A DNA stretch of 64,000 nucleotides from an uncultured Paracoccaceae bacterium (GTDB taxonomy: Bacteria; Pseudomonadota; Alphaproteobacteria; Rhodobacterales; Rhodobacteraceae). Made by a program: the position numbers and the translations under genes. Shown here in pieces: positions 51,071-60,377 of this stretch; the stretch's first letter is position 1; the number at the start of each line of letters is the position of its first letter. The notes beneath the pieces are model-generated. The model searched no databases. It was not told the origin of the DNA and was given only the letters and a program-made list of their open reading frames with translations. Location of the stretch: the NCBI GenBank assembly GCA_958439195.1, contig OY288157.1, positions 372,001 to 436,000 of the forward strand, read 5' to 3'.

Positions 51071-52017
51071 TTGAAATCTTCCATCGCGCAGGAAGCCATG
51101 CCGTACTGGCCCCTGAGCCTTTGATAGTGCTCAATAATGCTGGAAAGGCCCATGAGATTGGCCTCCATGTTCGTGCCAAAATTATGCGGATGCCACCAGA
51201 GATGATAGCCCTTCCCCTCTTTTGCCGCTGATGTCATCTCATTTTTGATCGTGGCTAAGTGCAAATGATGCAGCCGCGCCAGCTTTCCCGTACAGGGCCG
51301 AAGGAACCGACTTGCCGGCACGTCCACAAGACCCGCCCATGATGTTGGGGTGAAGCTTTGCACACCCAGAATTCCTGTGTACGCATCAACCAACCGAAGT
51401 GCCCGGCGTGGCTTGGTCTGGTCCGCAGTCCGCACGGCGCGATACGCCCATCCGGCGGCATTCCCACGGAAGTGGGTCAAGCCAAGATCGCGGCACACGG
51501 CAAGGCTGGCATCAGAAAACTGGTTGCGGGGAAAGACGATGGACTTCAAGGCAATGCCACGACGCTCGGCCAGCGCGTTTGCTGCCGCAAGATCGGCACG
51601 AAACGCTTCGGCACTCTGTCCCTCTTCAAGGCAGTAAAAGTGGGAAAGCGTATGCGTACCGATCTCCTGACCGGGCGTCTGGCGGATGCGGTCAACGAGA
51701 GACGCTCCAAAGTAATATGGATCGCGGCGCTCATCTTCTCCCACCTCATCGAGATAGGTATAGTTGGATAAACGTTGATCCCGATACGCAGGCCGCAACT
51801 CAGGCAGGGAACCAAGCAACTCATCCTTCGTCTCGCAGAAGAGGAAACCAACCGTTGCCCATGTTGCGCGGACGCCATTCTTTGCGAACATTTCCAGCAT
51901 GCGCGGGATCGCTTCACGCGCGCCCAATACGTTGGCACCGTAACTCTGCCGATCAGAATGATCTCTCACGCCCCAGAGAAGCTCAAAATCCAACGAGATA
52001 ACGAGGCTGCTCGCCAT
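51067..52017 (-). CDS. Polysaccharide deacetylase (NodB/CE4-like)
   Basis: A 316-residue carbohydrate esterase family 4 protein. The first catalytic motif is LVISLDFELLWG, with the Asp base and a second acidic residue in place of the usual DDG; the zinc-binding HxxxH-like site is IGTHTLSHFYC (H-x-x-S-H); the later motif is FPRNQF. It would remove acetyl groups from N-acetylated sugars. No signal peptide is visible, so a cytoplasmic or lipid-linked substrate is likely. The ATG at 52017 fits the start of the fold; an open frame to 52101 is ignored. It overlaps the GNAT gene by four bases. Upstream lies decayed mobile DNA. Confidence 0.83.
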   Translation of the reverse strand: MASSLVISLDFELLWGVRDHSDRQSYGANVLGAREAIPRMLEMFAKNGVRATWATVGFLFCETKDELLGSLPELRPAYRDQRLSNYTYLDEVGEDERRDPYYFGASLVDRIRQTPGQEIGTHTLSHFYCLEEGQSAEAFRADLAAANALAERRGIALKSIVFPRNQFSDASLAVCRDLGLTHFRGNAAGWAYRAVRTADQTKPRRALRLVDAYTGILGVQSFTPTSWAGLVDVPASRFLRPCTGKLARLHHLHLATIKNEMTSAAKEGKGYHLWWHPHNFGTNMEANLMGLSSIIEHYQRLRGQYGMASCAMEDFK

Positions 52018-52112
52018 GCCAAAGCTCTTCGTCAAAACCCAATTGAGCGAACAGTGACGTGGCAAGTGCTTGGCGTCCAGACCACAAGTAAGCGTCGGCA
52101 AGGCTGGAATAA

Positions 52113-52277
52113 GTCACGACGGGCATCCAACACCGGATCGCCCTGATCAACGGGCAGCGCTTCGCCGACCTGATGGTCAAGCATGGTGTCGGGGTGTGGG
52201 TCAGGGCCACCTACACGATCAAGACTGTGGACGAGAGTTACTTCGGTCAGGAAAGGACGGGGTTCAGGGTTGCGTGA
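52113..52277 (+). pseudogene. C-terminal remnant of an Mrr-type restriction endonuclease
   Basis: The frame ending with TGA at 52275-52277 reads IALINGQRFADLMVKHGVGVWV, then TYTIKTVDESYF and a short tail. This is the characteristic C-terminal end of Mrr_cat nucleases (I-x-L-I-D/N-G-x-x-L-x-x-L-M-x-x-H-x-V-G-V, then Y-x-x-K-x-x-D-x-x-Y-F). Upstream the frame has no start and no catalytic core (D-x-E-x-K), so only about 50 residues survive. It points to a former type IV or methyl-directed restriction gene in this island. The break lies where the deacetylase gene begins on the other strand. Confidence 0.7.
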
Positions 52278-52368
52278 TAGCGGGGGAGGATTAGGTATAA
52301 GTAATGGAATACGAGAAAGAATCCCCCCATAAATCTCAAATCAGTAGTTCCTCCCTACACCTCTCCCC
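52278..52368. other. Non-coding remnant between two broken genes
   Basis: A pyrimidine-rich, lower-GC stretch with no gene. It separates the Mrr remnant from the polymerase-like pseudogene on the opposite strand. Confidence 0.4.
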
Positions 52369-52990
52369 CTAACGATCATATGGGACGACCACCCCTCCTG
52401 CTCTATCCTCCCACCCCTTCATCCGAGCCATATAGCCCCCCGAGCGGGGAGCCTGTCGCCACCAAGCAAAGTCGGCCCGATGTTCGGCCTCGATTTCGTC
52501 CTGCCCCAACGCCTCGGTCGACACCGGCATAGAAGGCCCAGCGACCGCTTCCTACGCCTCGGCCATAACGCGCTTCAGTTCCGCCACCCGGGTATAGTCG
52601 ATGATGAAGCTGTCATGAACCGACAACACCGGAAGGCCCTGTTCCGCGAACTGGCGGTGGACCAGCGCCGCGATCCACCGGTCCGCGTTCATCAGGGGAA
52701 TGCCCTGATCAGCGTAGACATAGTCCGTCAGGTGCGGGTGCTTCGTGGTGAAGGCGGTCAACAGAGCGGCCAAGTCATCGTTGCTCATCAACTTCCCGTA
52801 TTGATCGGCAGGCCAGTTTTCCCGGTAACTCTGAAACGCCGATTTCTGGTCCTTCGAATTCAGGGCCGTCAGTACCAGATGCGTGACCAGCGCACGCAGC
52901 AGGGCAGGTGGCGCACCGAGTAGCAGCCCGTCGGGCAGCGCATAGGGATCACCGTTCAGTTCAACATCCTGTTCAGCGCTCAGGATGGGC
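52369..52990 (-). pseudogene. C-terminal fragment of a polymerase-like protein, split by TAG
   Basis: The minus-strand frame runs about 205 codons with one TAG (52554-52552) in it. Upstream of the TAG it reads MPILSAEQDVELNGD, LLRALVTHLVLTALN, then YADQGIPLMNADRWIAALVHRQFAEQGLPVLSVHDSFIIDY. The VLSVHDSF segment resembles the metal-binding motif C of A-family DNA polymerases and of single-subunit RNA polymerases (VHDxx). After the TAG the same frame continues sensibly (VSTEALGQDEIEAEHRADFAWWRQ) to a TAG at 52371-52369. The 5' end is cut off by the IS3 remnant. A replication protein of a plasmid or phage is the best guess; the family is not named. Confidence 0.6.
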
Positions 52991-53480
52991 AAGGTTGCGG
53001 AACAGTGTCTCGTTCAAAACCTCGTCCGCATCCTACCGGTAAAGCTTTCCACAAAGCCATTCTGCATAGGCTTGTCGGGCGCGATGGAGGGCCATTCGAC
53101 TTATACTCGGCGGACCATTTCATGATCGCGTTCGAGGTCAGTTCCGTCCCGTTGTCCTCCACGATCATCTCCGGCTTGCCGCGGCGTTCGATCAGCGCGG
53201 TCAGTTTCCGCGCCACGCGGTGGCCCAAGATTGATGTGTCGGGGATCGCCGCGAGGCACTCAGCAGCTTCTTCAGCTTGGCGTTCTCGTCCTCCAGCGCC
53301 TTCAGCCGCTTGGCCTCGGACTCCGTCTCCCGGAACACTTAGCCTTCCAAGCATAGAACGTGCCCTCCGACATCCCATGCTTGCGGCAGAGATCAGCGCA
53401 CTTCGCCCCCGCCTCGAGATCCTGCAGCATGCCGATGATCTGCTCTTCAGTCAGTCTTGCCTTCTTAATCGTCCATCTTC
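52985..53480 (-). mobile_element. IS3-family transposase remnant (orfA/orfB, deleted and frameshifted)
   Basis: Read on the minus strand, an orfA-like part comes first (KARLTEEQIIGMLQDLEAG and CRKHGMSEGTFYAWKAK, then in another frame EAKRLKALEDENAKLKKLL), joined directly to the middle of orfB (ECLAAIPDTSILGHRVARKL, then RRGKPEMIVEDNGTELTSN). The orfB text continues after two one-base losses: IAPDKPMQNGFVESFTGR and VLNETLFRN. These are the D and E of the IS3 DDE triad with the first part of orfB missing. The element is dead. Its ends and target duplication were not found. Confidence 0.8.
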
Positions 53481-53740
53481 TCCAGGGACCGGATTCTCAT
53501 CGCAGATGGTGGAAAAATCCCGTGAAAGATCACTGTGCCTCGACAGAGCTTGCGCAAGTGCATGCGTCGGAAGGTATTCAAAAGTCACATAGACATTACC
53601 CCGTTTCCCACCATCACCTTGCGCACCGGGAGAAATAATGGGTGGCTTACATCTCAGTGGCAGTTACTCCAACCACCGGCTGAATTCTGATTTGATATCC
53701 AATTTCCAGGCCCACACCATTCGCTCGGCTCTCCGTGCGT
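53481..53740. other. Junction between island and sugar operon
   Basis: No intact gene. On the minus strand around 53660-53730 a short stretch, ending WKLDIKSEFSRWLE before a stop, has the look of a transposase or integrase tail but cannot be assigned. The end of the kinase gene follows at 53741. No terminator hairpin was found. Confidence 0.4.
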
Positions 53741-54607
53741 CTACGTCCGCGTGCTGACGTGAACGGCTGCGGCTTGGGAGGCGGTTTGGCAAGCCTCGCG
53801 CAGTGTATGCCCCTTGAGCAGGGCGGCACAAAGTGCGCCGATGAAGGCATCCCCCGCGCCATGGCTCGAAACGGCTTGAACCTTTTCTGCTGGCAGTTGG
53901 AACGCCTCATCTTCGGGCGTGACAGCCGCCAGTCCTTTGCTGCCAGCGGTCACGATCACCGCTTCGAACCGGTCTGCCAGTCGCTTTGCTGCATCGGCGG
54001 CACTATGCAGGCAACAGACCGGATCGGCGCCCATCATCTCGGCCTCGACGGCATTGACCACCAGAATGTCGACAAGCGGCACCAGATCTGCAGATAGCGC
54101 CCGCGCCGGTGCTGCATTGAGCAATGTGCGGATTCCGTGGCGTCTGGCCTGCGACGCCGCCGCGAAATTCACCGCGTCCGGCATTTCGTTCTGCAGGATC
54201 AGAAGGCCGACATCCTGCCAAAGGGTTGCGTCCTTTAACGCCGTCACATCAGCATGAAGGTTCGCCCCTGAGACGATGGTGGCGGCGTAATCACCTTCAG
54301 CGTCAAGGATTGCAACGCTCATCCCGGAACCGATTTCCGGCAGGCTTGCGACAAAGCGGTCGTCAACCCCACCTGCGCGCAAGGCGTGGCGCAGGTAGGT
54401 GCCGAAATCGTCGGCCCCAACGGCACCGAACATGCGGCTGGCCGCACCCGCGCGGGCCGCAGCAACCGCCTGATTGCCACCCTTGCCGCCAAATTTGGGA
54501 TACCAACGGCGGCCCACGGCGGTTTCGTCCTTGCGGGGCAGATGGTCAGCTTCGACCATGATGTCATAATGCAGGCTTCCGACGACAAGAACGGTGGAGG
54601 GGCTCAC
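53741..54607 (-). CDS. PfkB-family sugar kinase (ribokinase-like)
   Basis: A 288-residue PfkB carbohydrate kinase. The N-terminal signature is YPKFGGKGGNQAVAAARAGA, and the C-terminal signature with the catalytic Asp is SSHGAGDAFIGALCAALLKG; LLNAAPARAL and LVVNAVEAE are further ribokinase landmarks. It probably phosphorylates the sugar imported by the ABC transporter of the same operon. The start is a GTG at 54607 with AAGGAA about seven bases ahead; the longer frame from 54688 overlaps the rpiR gene and is unlikely. Last gene of the operon. Confidence 0.88.
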   Translation of the reverse strand: MSPSTVLVVGSLHYDIMVEADHLPRKDETAVGRRWYPKFGGKGGNQAVAAARAGAASRMFGAVGADDFGTYLRHALRAGGVDDRFVASLPEIGSGMSVAILDAEGDYAATIVSGANLHADVTALKDATLWQDVGLLILQNEMPDAVNFAAASQARRHGIRTLLNAAPARALSADLVPLVDILVVNAVEAEMMGADPVCCLHSAADAAKRLADRFEAVIVTAGSKGLAAVTPEDEAFQLPAEKVQAVSSHGAGDAFIGALCAALLKGHTLREACQTASQAAAVHVSTRT

Positions 54608-54617
54608 AGGGTGTTCC

Positions 54618-55472
54618 TTACAGCTTTCGTTTGGCCTGCACGGCGCGCATTGTTCGCGCAAGATTGGCATCCGCCGCGGCACGATCACGCTGCGCGACCG
54701 CCACGAATAGTGCGTCCAGCAGGTTCAACTGCGCGATCCGCGCGGTCGCGTTTTCGCCCAGAAGCGGGTTGTTTTGCGCGGTGGAGCACAAAACCACATC
54801 GACAATCCGCGCGAGCGGGCTGTCGGCATAGTTCGTGACAGCGATTGTCCGGGCGCCGTTGCGACGCGCCAATTCCACCGCTTCGATCACCGCTGTTGTG
54901 CTTCCCGAATGGGAAAAGGCAATCGCCACGTCGTCATGCCCCAAAAGCGCGGCAGACATCACCATCATGTGGGCGTCGTCAAACACCGATGTGCGCACCC
55001 CGATCCGCAGGAACTTGTGGCTTACGTCACGGGCGATCTGCGCCGAGCCGCCGAGACCGTAGAAATCGCGCTGACGGGCGCGATGAAGAAAATCAGCCGC
55101 GCGCTCAAAGGCTTCGAGGTCGAGGATGGCGAAGGTTTCCTCCAACGCCTGCATCGCGGTTCGAAAGACCTTTTGCACGATTTGCCCGGCGGTATCCTGC
55201 GGGCCGATTTCAGAATGGAGTGCTGCGGAGTCAAGGTTGTAGTAATTCACCAATCCCTGCCGAAATTCACGAAAGCCGCCAAAGCCCAGCTTCTTGGCGA
55301 CCTTCACCACCATCGCCTCTGACACGCCGGAACCTTCCGCCACAGAGCGAAGAGGTGTCGCCTCATCAATGTCTTTTCGCGCCAGGATATCGGCCGCAAC
55401 TTTGCCTTCCAGCGGCGTAAGATTTGGCAGCCGCATTCTGATTTGAGCGATGACCGCGCGTGCGTCACCCAT
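54618..55472 (-). CDS. MurR/RpiR-family transcriptional regulator
   Basis: A 284-residue regulator: an N-terminal RpiR helix-turn-helix (LRSVAEGSGVSEAMVVKVAKKLGFGGFREFRQGL) and a C-terminal SIS domain that binds a sugar phosphate (DFYGLGGSAQIARDVSHKFLRIG and IAFSHSGSTTAVIEAV). It sits inside the operon between the permease and kinase genes, and probably senses the phosphorylated sugar made by the adjacent kinase. The palindrome at 60096-60131, ahead of the first gene, is its best candidate operator. It starts three bases past the permease stop. Confidence 0.9.
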   Translation of the reverse strand: MGDARAVIAQIRMRLPNLTPLEGKVAADILARKDIDEATPLRSVAEGSGVSEAMVVKVAKKLGFGGFREFRQGLVNYYNLDSAALHSEIGPQDTAGQIVQKVFRTAMQALEETFAILDLEAFERAADFLHRARQRDFYGLGGSAQIARDVSHKFLRIGVRTSVFDDAHMMVMSAALLGHDDVAIAFSHSGSTTAVIEAVELARRNGARTIAVTNYADSPLARIVDVVLCSTAQNNPLLGENATARIAQLNLLDALFVAVAQRDRAAADANLARTMRAVQAKRKL

Positions 55473-55475
55473 GTC

Positions 55476-56435
55476 TTACCCCTGTTTGCCGCTGGTCAGC
55501 TTGTCGATCAGCATGGCGACAATGATGATGATCCCGGTTGCAAGCAACTGATAGAAGGCCTGCACATTCATCAATGTCAGGCCGTTGCGCAGCGTGCCCA
55601 GGATGATTGCCCCGATCAAGGTGCCGAAGATTGACCCGCGCCCACCCATCAGGCTGGCTCCGCCGATTGCGGCGGCGGCAATGGCATCCAGTTCCCACAG
55701 GGTGCCGAGGGTCGGTTCGGCAGCGCCAAGCCGACCGATCAGGATCATCGCGGCAACGGCGGCCATGAAGCCCGAAATCATGTAGGCCATCTGTCTGGTC
55801 AGCGTTACGGGAACACCGGCGATCCGGGCGGCTTCGGGATTGCCGCCGACCGCCATGAAATATTCCCCCAGCGGGGATTTGTTCAGGATCACCCAGGCCA
55901 GAACGGCCAAGATGGCCACAACAATCACAGGGTTCGGGACGCCCAGAACCGATCCGTTGGTCAGCGCCCGAAATTCGTCCGGCAAGCCAAAGATGGGGGT
56001 GCCGCCGGTATAGATCAACGCCAGCGCACGATAGAGCGACAACCCCCCCAGCGTAACGATGAACGGCTGCAATCCACCCCAGGTGATCAGTGCGCCGTTC
56101 ACAAACCCGCAAAAGACGCCAACCGCGAGCGCGCCCAGAATTGCCAATGGCACCGGTACGCCCGCGACCAGCATGGCAGCGCCCAGAACTGCAGACAGCG
56201 CCGCCACCGGCCCGACCGACAGGTCGATCCCGCCCGAGATGATGACCAGCGTCATCCCCAAAGCGATGCAGGCATTGATCGATGATTGTTGCAGGATGTT
56301 GATGATATTCGGCGTGGTCAGGAAGGTGTCTGACTGCCATGCAAAGACAGCCCCGATCAGGATCAGGCCCAAAAGCGTGCCCGCTTCGCGGAACTTGATG
56401 CGGGAAAGTAGCGGAGATTGCGTCATACTGTTCAT
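55476..56435 (-). CDS. Sugar ABC transporter permease (RbsC-like)
   Basis: A 319-residue inner-membrane permease of the RbsC/BPD_transp_2 family with 8-10 hydrophobic segments, starting with AGTLLGLILIGAVFAWQS. The family motifs INACIALGMTLVIISGGIDLSVG and GVPVTLTRQMAYMISGFMAAVA are intact, as is RGSIFGTLIGAIILGTLRNG near the C-terminus. It forms the channel of a pentose- or hexose-type importer together with the adjacent ATPase and binding protein. The ATG at 56435 is taken; the frame is open to 56513 but overlaps the ATPase gene. It starts ten bases past the stop of that gene. Confidence 0.92.
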   Translation of the reverse strand: MNSMTQSPLLSRIKFREAGTLLGLILIGAVFAWQSDTFLTTPNIINILQQSSINACIALGMTLVIISGGIDLSVGPVAALSAVLGAAMLVAGVPVPLAILGALAVGVFCGFVNGALITWGGLQPFIVTLGGLSLYRALALIYTGGTPIFGLPDEFRALTNGSVLGVPNPVIVVAILAVLAWVILNKSPLGEYFMAVGGNPEAARIAGVPVTLTRQMAYMISGFMAAVAAMILIGRLGAAEPTLGTLWELDAIAAAAIGGASLMGGRGSIFGTLIGAIILGTLRNGLTLMNVQAFYQLLATGIIIIVAMLIDKLTSGKQG

Positions 56436-56445
56436 GTCTGGGCTT

Positions 56446-57933
<1,488 letters not shown>

Positions 57934-57951
57934 AGCTATCCTGCAAGAGGT

Positions 57952-57986
57952 GCGGCCCGCCCGGTAAAGCCATCCGGGCGGGCCGC
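57952..57986 (-). other. Intercistronic hairpin between binding-protein and ATPase genes
   Basis: GCGGCCCGCCCGG (57952-57964) and CCGGGCGGGCCGC (57974-57986) form a perfect 13-bp stem with a nine-base loop. No U-run follows in the direction of transcription. Such hairpins after a binding-protein gene protect the upstream mRNA from 3' exonucleases, which raises the binding protein over the membrane parts. Confidence 0.75.
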
Positions 57987-57994
57987 TGTTGCGC

Positions 57995-59044
57995 TTATTG
58001 TGCCATCAAGGCCGCACGCAGCGCCGCCATGTCCGAAGTCGCGTATGTTTCGACATTCTCCTTGGTGATCAAGGCTTGCGGCGTGGCAACCACGCGGGGC
58101 AGGTCTTGCCCTGCCATCAGGCGCAGCGCGACTTCCATCGCAATCTCGCCCGTCAGCACCGGGAAGCTGTCCACAGTGCCCGTCAAATCGCCAGAGCGGA
58201 CAGCGGCATAGGCATCAGAGATCCCGTCGGTGCCAAAAACAGCAACCTGGTCCTGCTTGCCTGCTGCTTTCACCGCTTCGACCACACCCAAGGCCATGCC
58301 GTCATTGTTGGCATAAAACCCGATCAGATCAGGATACTGCTGAAGGATCGTCGCGGCGGCATTGAACGCCTCTTCCCGGCTCCAGTTTGCCGGAACCGAG
58401 GCAACAACCTCAAAATTGCCGGCCGCTGTGATGGTTTCGGTAAATCCTGCGGTGCGCTGACCGGCGGCATAGACACCCGGTTGGCCTTCGATCACGGCGA
58501 CCTTGCCACCATCCGGACGGTTTGCGATGAACCAGTTCGCCACGTTGACGCCGTTACCTTTTTGCACGTTGCCAACATATTGCGTGGCCGACGGTATGAC
58601 CGCGTCATTGACGTTCAACACCGGGATACCCGCAGCCGCCGCCGCTTCGACTGCCGGGATCAGGTTCGCGTCGGTCTGTGGCGAAAACAGCAAGGCATTG
58701 AAACCCTGGCTGATCAGGTTTTCCGCGATGGAAAGCTGGCCCAACTGGTCGCCTTCGGATTGCGCAGCCTGATAGACAAACTCGATCCCCAGCGCCGTTG
58801 CGACGTTCTGATAGCCCTGGCCAAGCGACCGCCAGTATTCGTTGGCCAATGTCTTTGAAACACCGCCGACCTTGGTCCCCGCAGGTGGGGCGGGCAGCGG
58901 GCCAAACTTGGCCTCCAACTCGGACCAGTCCATCCGGTCAGGCTCACTGTCCGAATTCAAAGGTGACAGATCCTGCGCCTGGGCCATGCCCATAGACAGG
59001 GTGAACACGCTGGCGGCCAGCGCGCCTTTCAGAAAGTGTTGCAT
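57995..59044 (-). CDS. Periplasmic sugar-binding protein (RbsB-like)
   Basis: A 349-residue periplasmic binding protein of the Peripla_BP_4 type. The signal peptide is KGALAASVFTLSMGMAQA, cleaved before QDLSPL. The fold shows the family features GVSKTLANEYWRSLGQGYQNVA, LLFSPQTDANLIPAVEAAAAAGIPVLNVND and FYANNDGMALGVVEAVKAAG. Neighbours make it a monosaccharide receptor, but the ligand cannot be read from the sequence. It is the second gene of the operon, 45 bases past the isomerase gene, and ends just before a stabilising hairpin. Confidence 0.92.
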   Translation of the reverse strand: MQHFLKGALAASVFTLSMGMAQAQDLSPLNSDSEPDRMDWSELEAKFGPLPAPPAGTKVGGVSKTLANEYWRSLGQGYQNVATALGIEFVYQAAQSEGDQLGQLSIAENLISQGFNALLFSPQTDANLIPAVEAAAAAGIPVLNVNDAVIPSATQYVGNVQKGNGVNVANWFIANRPDGGKVAVIEGQPGVYAAGQRTAGFTETITAAGNFEVVASVPANWSREEAFNAAATILQQYPDLIGFYANNDGMALGVVEAVKAAGKQDQVAVFGTDGISDAYAAVRSGDLTGTVDSFPVLTGEIAMEVALRLMAGQDLPRVVATPQALITKENVETYATSDMAALRAALMAQ

Positions 59045-59089
59045 TGGTTTCCTCCCATTTTCAACACGTTTTAAGTCAGCTTCGTAAAG

Positions 59090-60082
59090 TCAGGGTCGTG
59101 TCGCCTGTGCCAACGCCAGGCGTGCGAATTCCTGTGCCTCGACCGGGTCTTGTCGCCCTTGTGCCTGCGCCAGACGGTTGTCGCCGTCCATCCGGTGAAC
59201 AGCCTCCAGCATGCGGCGCACGGTGCGGATGTTCGCCGCGCACTCGGCCACCGGATCAAGACCGGAGGCATCAGGAAAGGTGTCAAAATAGATTGCCCCG
59301 TCGAAACCACCCCGATGGACAGCCCGCAAAAGCTCTAACGTGGCCTGTTCGTGGACCGCCCCGACCATCAGCCCGTCATCGCGCTTGGCATAGCCATCGT
59401 TCAGGTGCAGCCCAAGGAGTTGTGACCGGCTTTGCACCAGCATCGCCGCAAAGGCAGGCTGCTCATCCGCATAAAGCGCGTGGGCAAAATCAATGGTCAC
59501 GCCAAGGTTGGGCAGACCCACCTGCTGAATCGCCAAAAGCGTGGTCGCCGCATCGGGCAGGACCGCATAAGACCTTGGTTCATTTGGCTTATATTCAATT
59601 GAAATCAAACAATCCGGGTCATGGGCCGCCACTTCGGCGATACCTGCGATCTCATCATTCCAAAGGGCGGAATAGTCGCATTGAAACGCATAATCCCACC
59701 CATCTTGACCAAGCCACAGCGTCATCATGGGCGCACCCATCCTGCGCGCCGCATCAATGCCCCGCTTCGTAAGATCAATCGCCTCTCGCCGCACGACGGG
59801 ATCGGGATTGGTGAACGCCCCACGCTTGAAGGCCGGATTTGTGTAGTAGCGCATCGCCAACCCGGAAACCTGCAATCCGCAGTCGCGCACGATCCGCCCT
59901 GTCAAGGCTGGGTCTTCGCCGATGTGATCGGGATAGTTCAGATCAAGCTCGGTCAGCCCCTCAACCGTAGCCGCGCGCCGAACCAACTGTTCCAGACCCG
60001 GCTTTCCCGACAGATCCGGCCAGTAGCCCGCCGCCCCCGAAGCAAACGAATTGATCCGCGTTGCAAAACGATGTCCAAGCAT
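59090..60082 (-). CDS. Sugar phosphate isomerase/epimerase, TIM barrel (xylose isomerase-like)
   Basis: A 330-residue protein of the AP-endonuclease-2/xylose-isomerase-like TIM-barrel family. Metal-ligand regions are recognisable: ISIEYKPNEPRSYA (Glu), GVTIDFAHALYA (Asp, His), LGLHLNDGYAKRDDG and DGAIYFDTFP. It likely interconverts a ketose and an aldose, or epimerises the imported sugar before the kinase step. First gene of the operon. The frame opens with TTG at 60094, but the ATG at 60082 is better placed behind GGGGATCGG. The operator-like palindrome lies immediately upstream. Confidence 0.85.
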   Translation of the reverse strand: MLGHRFATRINSFASGAAGYWPDLSGKPGLEQLVRRAATVEGLTELDLNYPDHIGEDPALTGRIVRDCGLQVSGLAMRYYTNPAFKRGAFTNPDPVVRREAIDLTKRGIDAARRMGAPMMTLWLGQDGWDYAFQCDYSALWNDEIAGIAEVAAHDPDCLISIEYKPNEPRSYAVLPDAATTLLAIQQVGLPNLGVTIDFAHALYADEQPAFAAMLVQSRSQLLGLHLNDGYAKRDDGLMVGAVHEQATLELLRAVHRGGFDGAIYFDTFPDASGLDPVAECAANIRTVRRMLEAVHRMDGDNRLAQAQGRQDPVEAQEFARLALAQATRP

Positions 60083-60095
60083 TCCGATCCCCAAA

Positions 60096-60131
60096 TTTAC
60101 TTTACACTATCAAAGAAAGTTGTGAAGTAAA
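60096..60131. promoter_or_regulatory. Inverted repeat ahead of the sugar operon, probable RpiR operator
   Basis: TTTACTT (60096-60102) and AAGTAAA (60125-60131) are perfect 7-base inverted arms separated by 22 bases, 13 bases from the ATG of the first gene. A possible sigma70 promoter (TTCACA, then TAAAGT) lies within it on the minus strand. The in-operon RpiR protein is the likely binder; this is inference. Confidence 0.5.
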
Positions 60132-60377
60132 TCGGAAATTTCGACCGTTACCCCGGCAGGCCCGTCATCAACGCAAATCAAGCAATCAGCTGCGGCCAAA
60201 AGCCGAGCTTTTTTCCATATAAACAATCACTTATGGCGGCGCGATCTGCCCCGTCAAAATGCCGATCTTCGTCCGCGCGGTATGCACGTATCTGAACCAG
60301 ACTTCGGCAAGATCAGGCCGTCGGGCAAGCAGCTCTCACCGATTCCGTGAGGTGGCTCTGCGACAGCGGGCGCACGC
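60132..60377. other. Intergenic region upstream of the sugar operon
   Basis: No gene with coding character was found. A small GC hairpin (GCGGCC...GGCCGC-like elements around 60190-60215 with a T-run) might end transcription, but its pairing is imperfect. The region divides the sugar operon from the low-GC desaturase gene. Confidence 0.35.

Noticed and set aside
52552..52554. TAG inside the polymerase-like frame read as pyrrolysine, given the MttB-family gene in the window
   Set aside because: The MttB homolog itself has no in-frame TAG, no pyl genes are seen, and the gene around the TAG is truncated by an IS remnant, so an ordinary nonsense mutation is simpler.
49991..53740. Prophage or integrative element with att sites at tRNA-Gln
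   Set aside because: No integrase gene and no second copy of the tRNA 3' end were found; only the position suggests integration.
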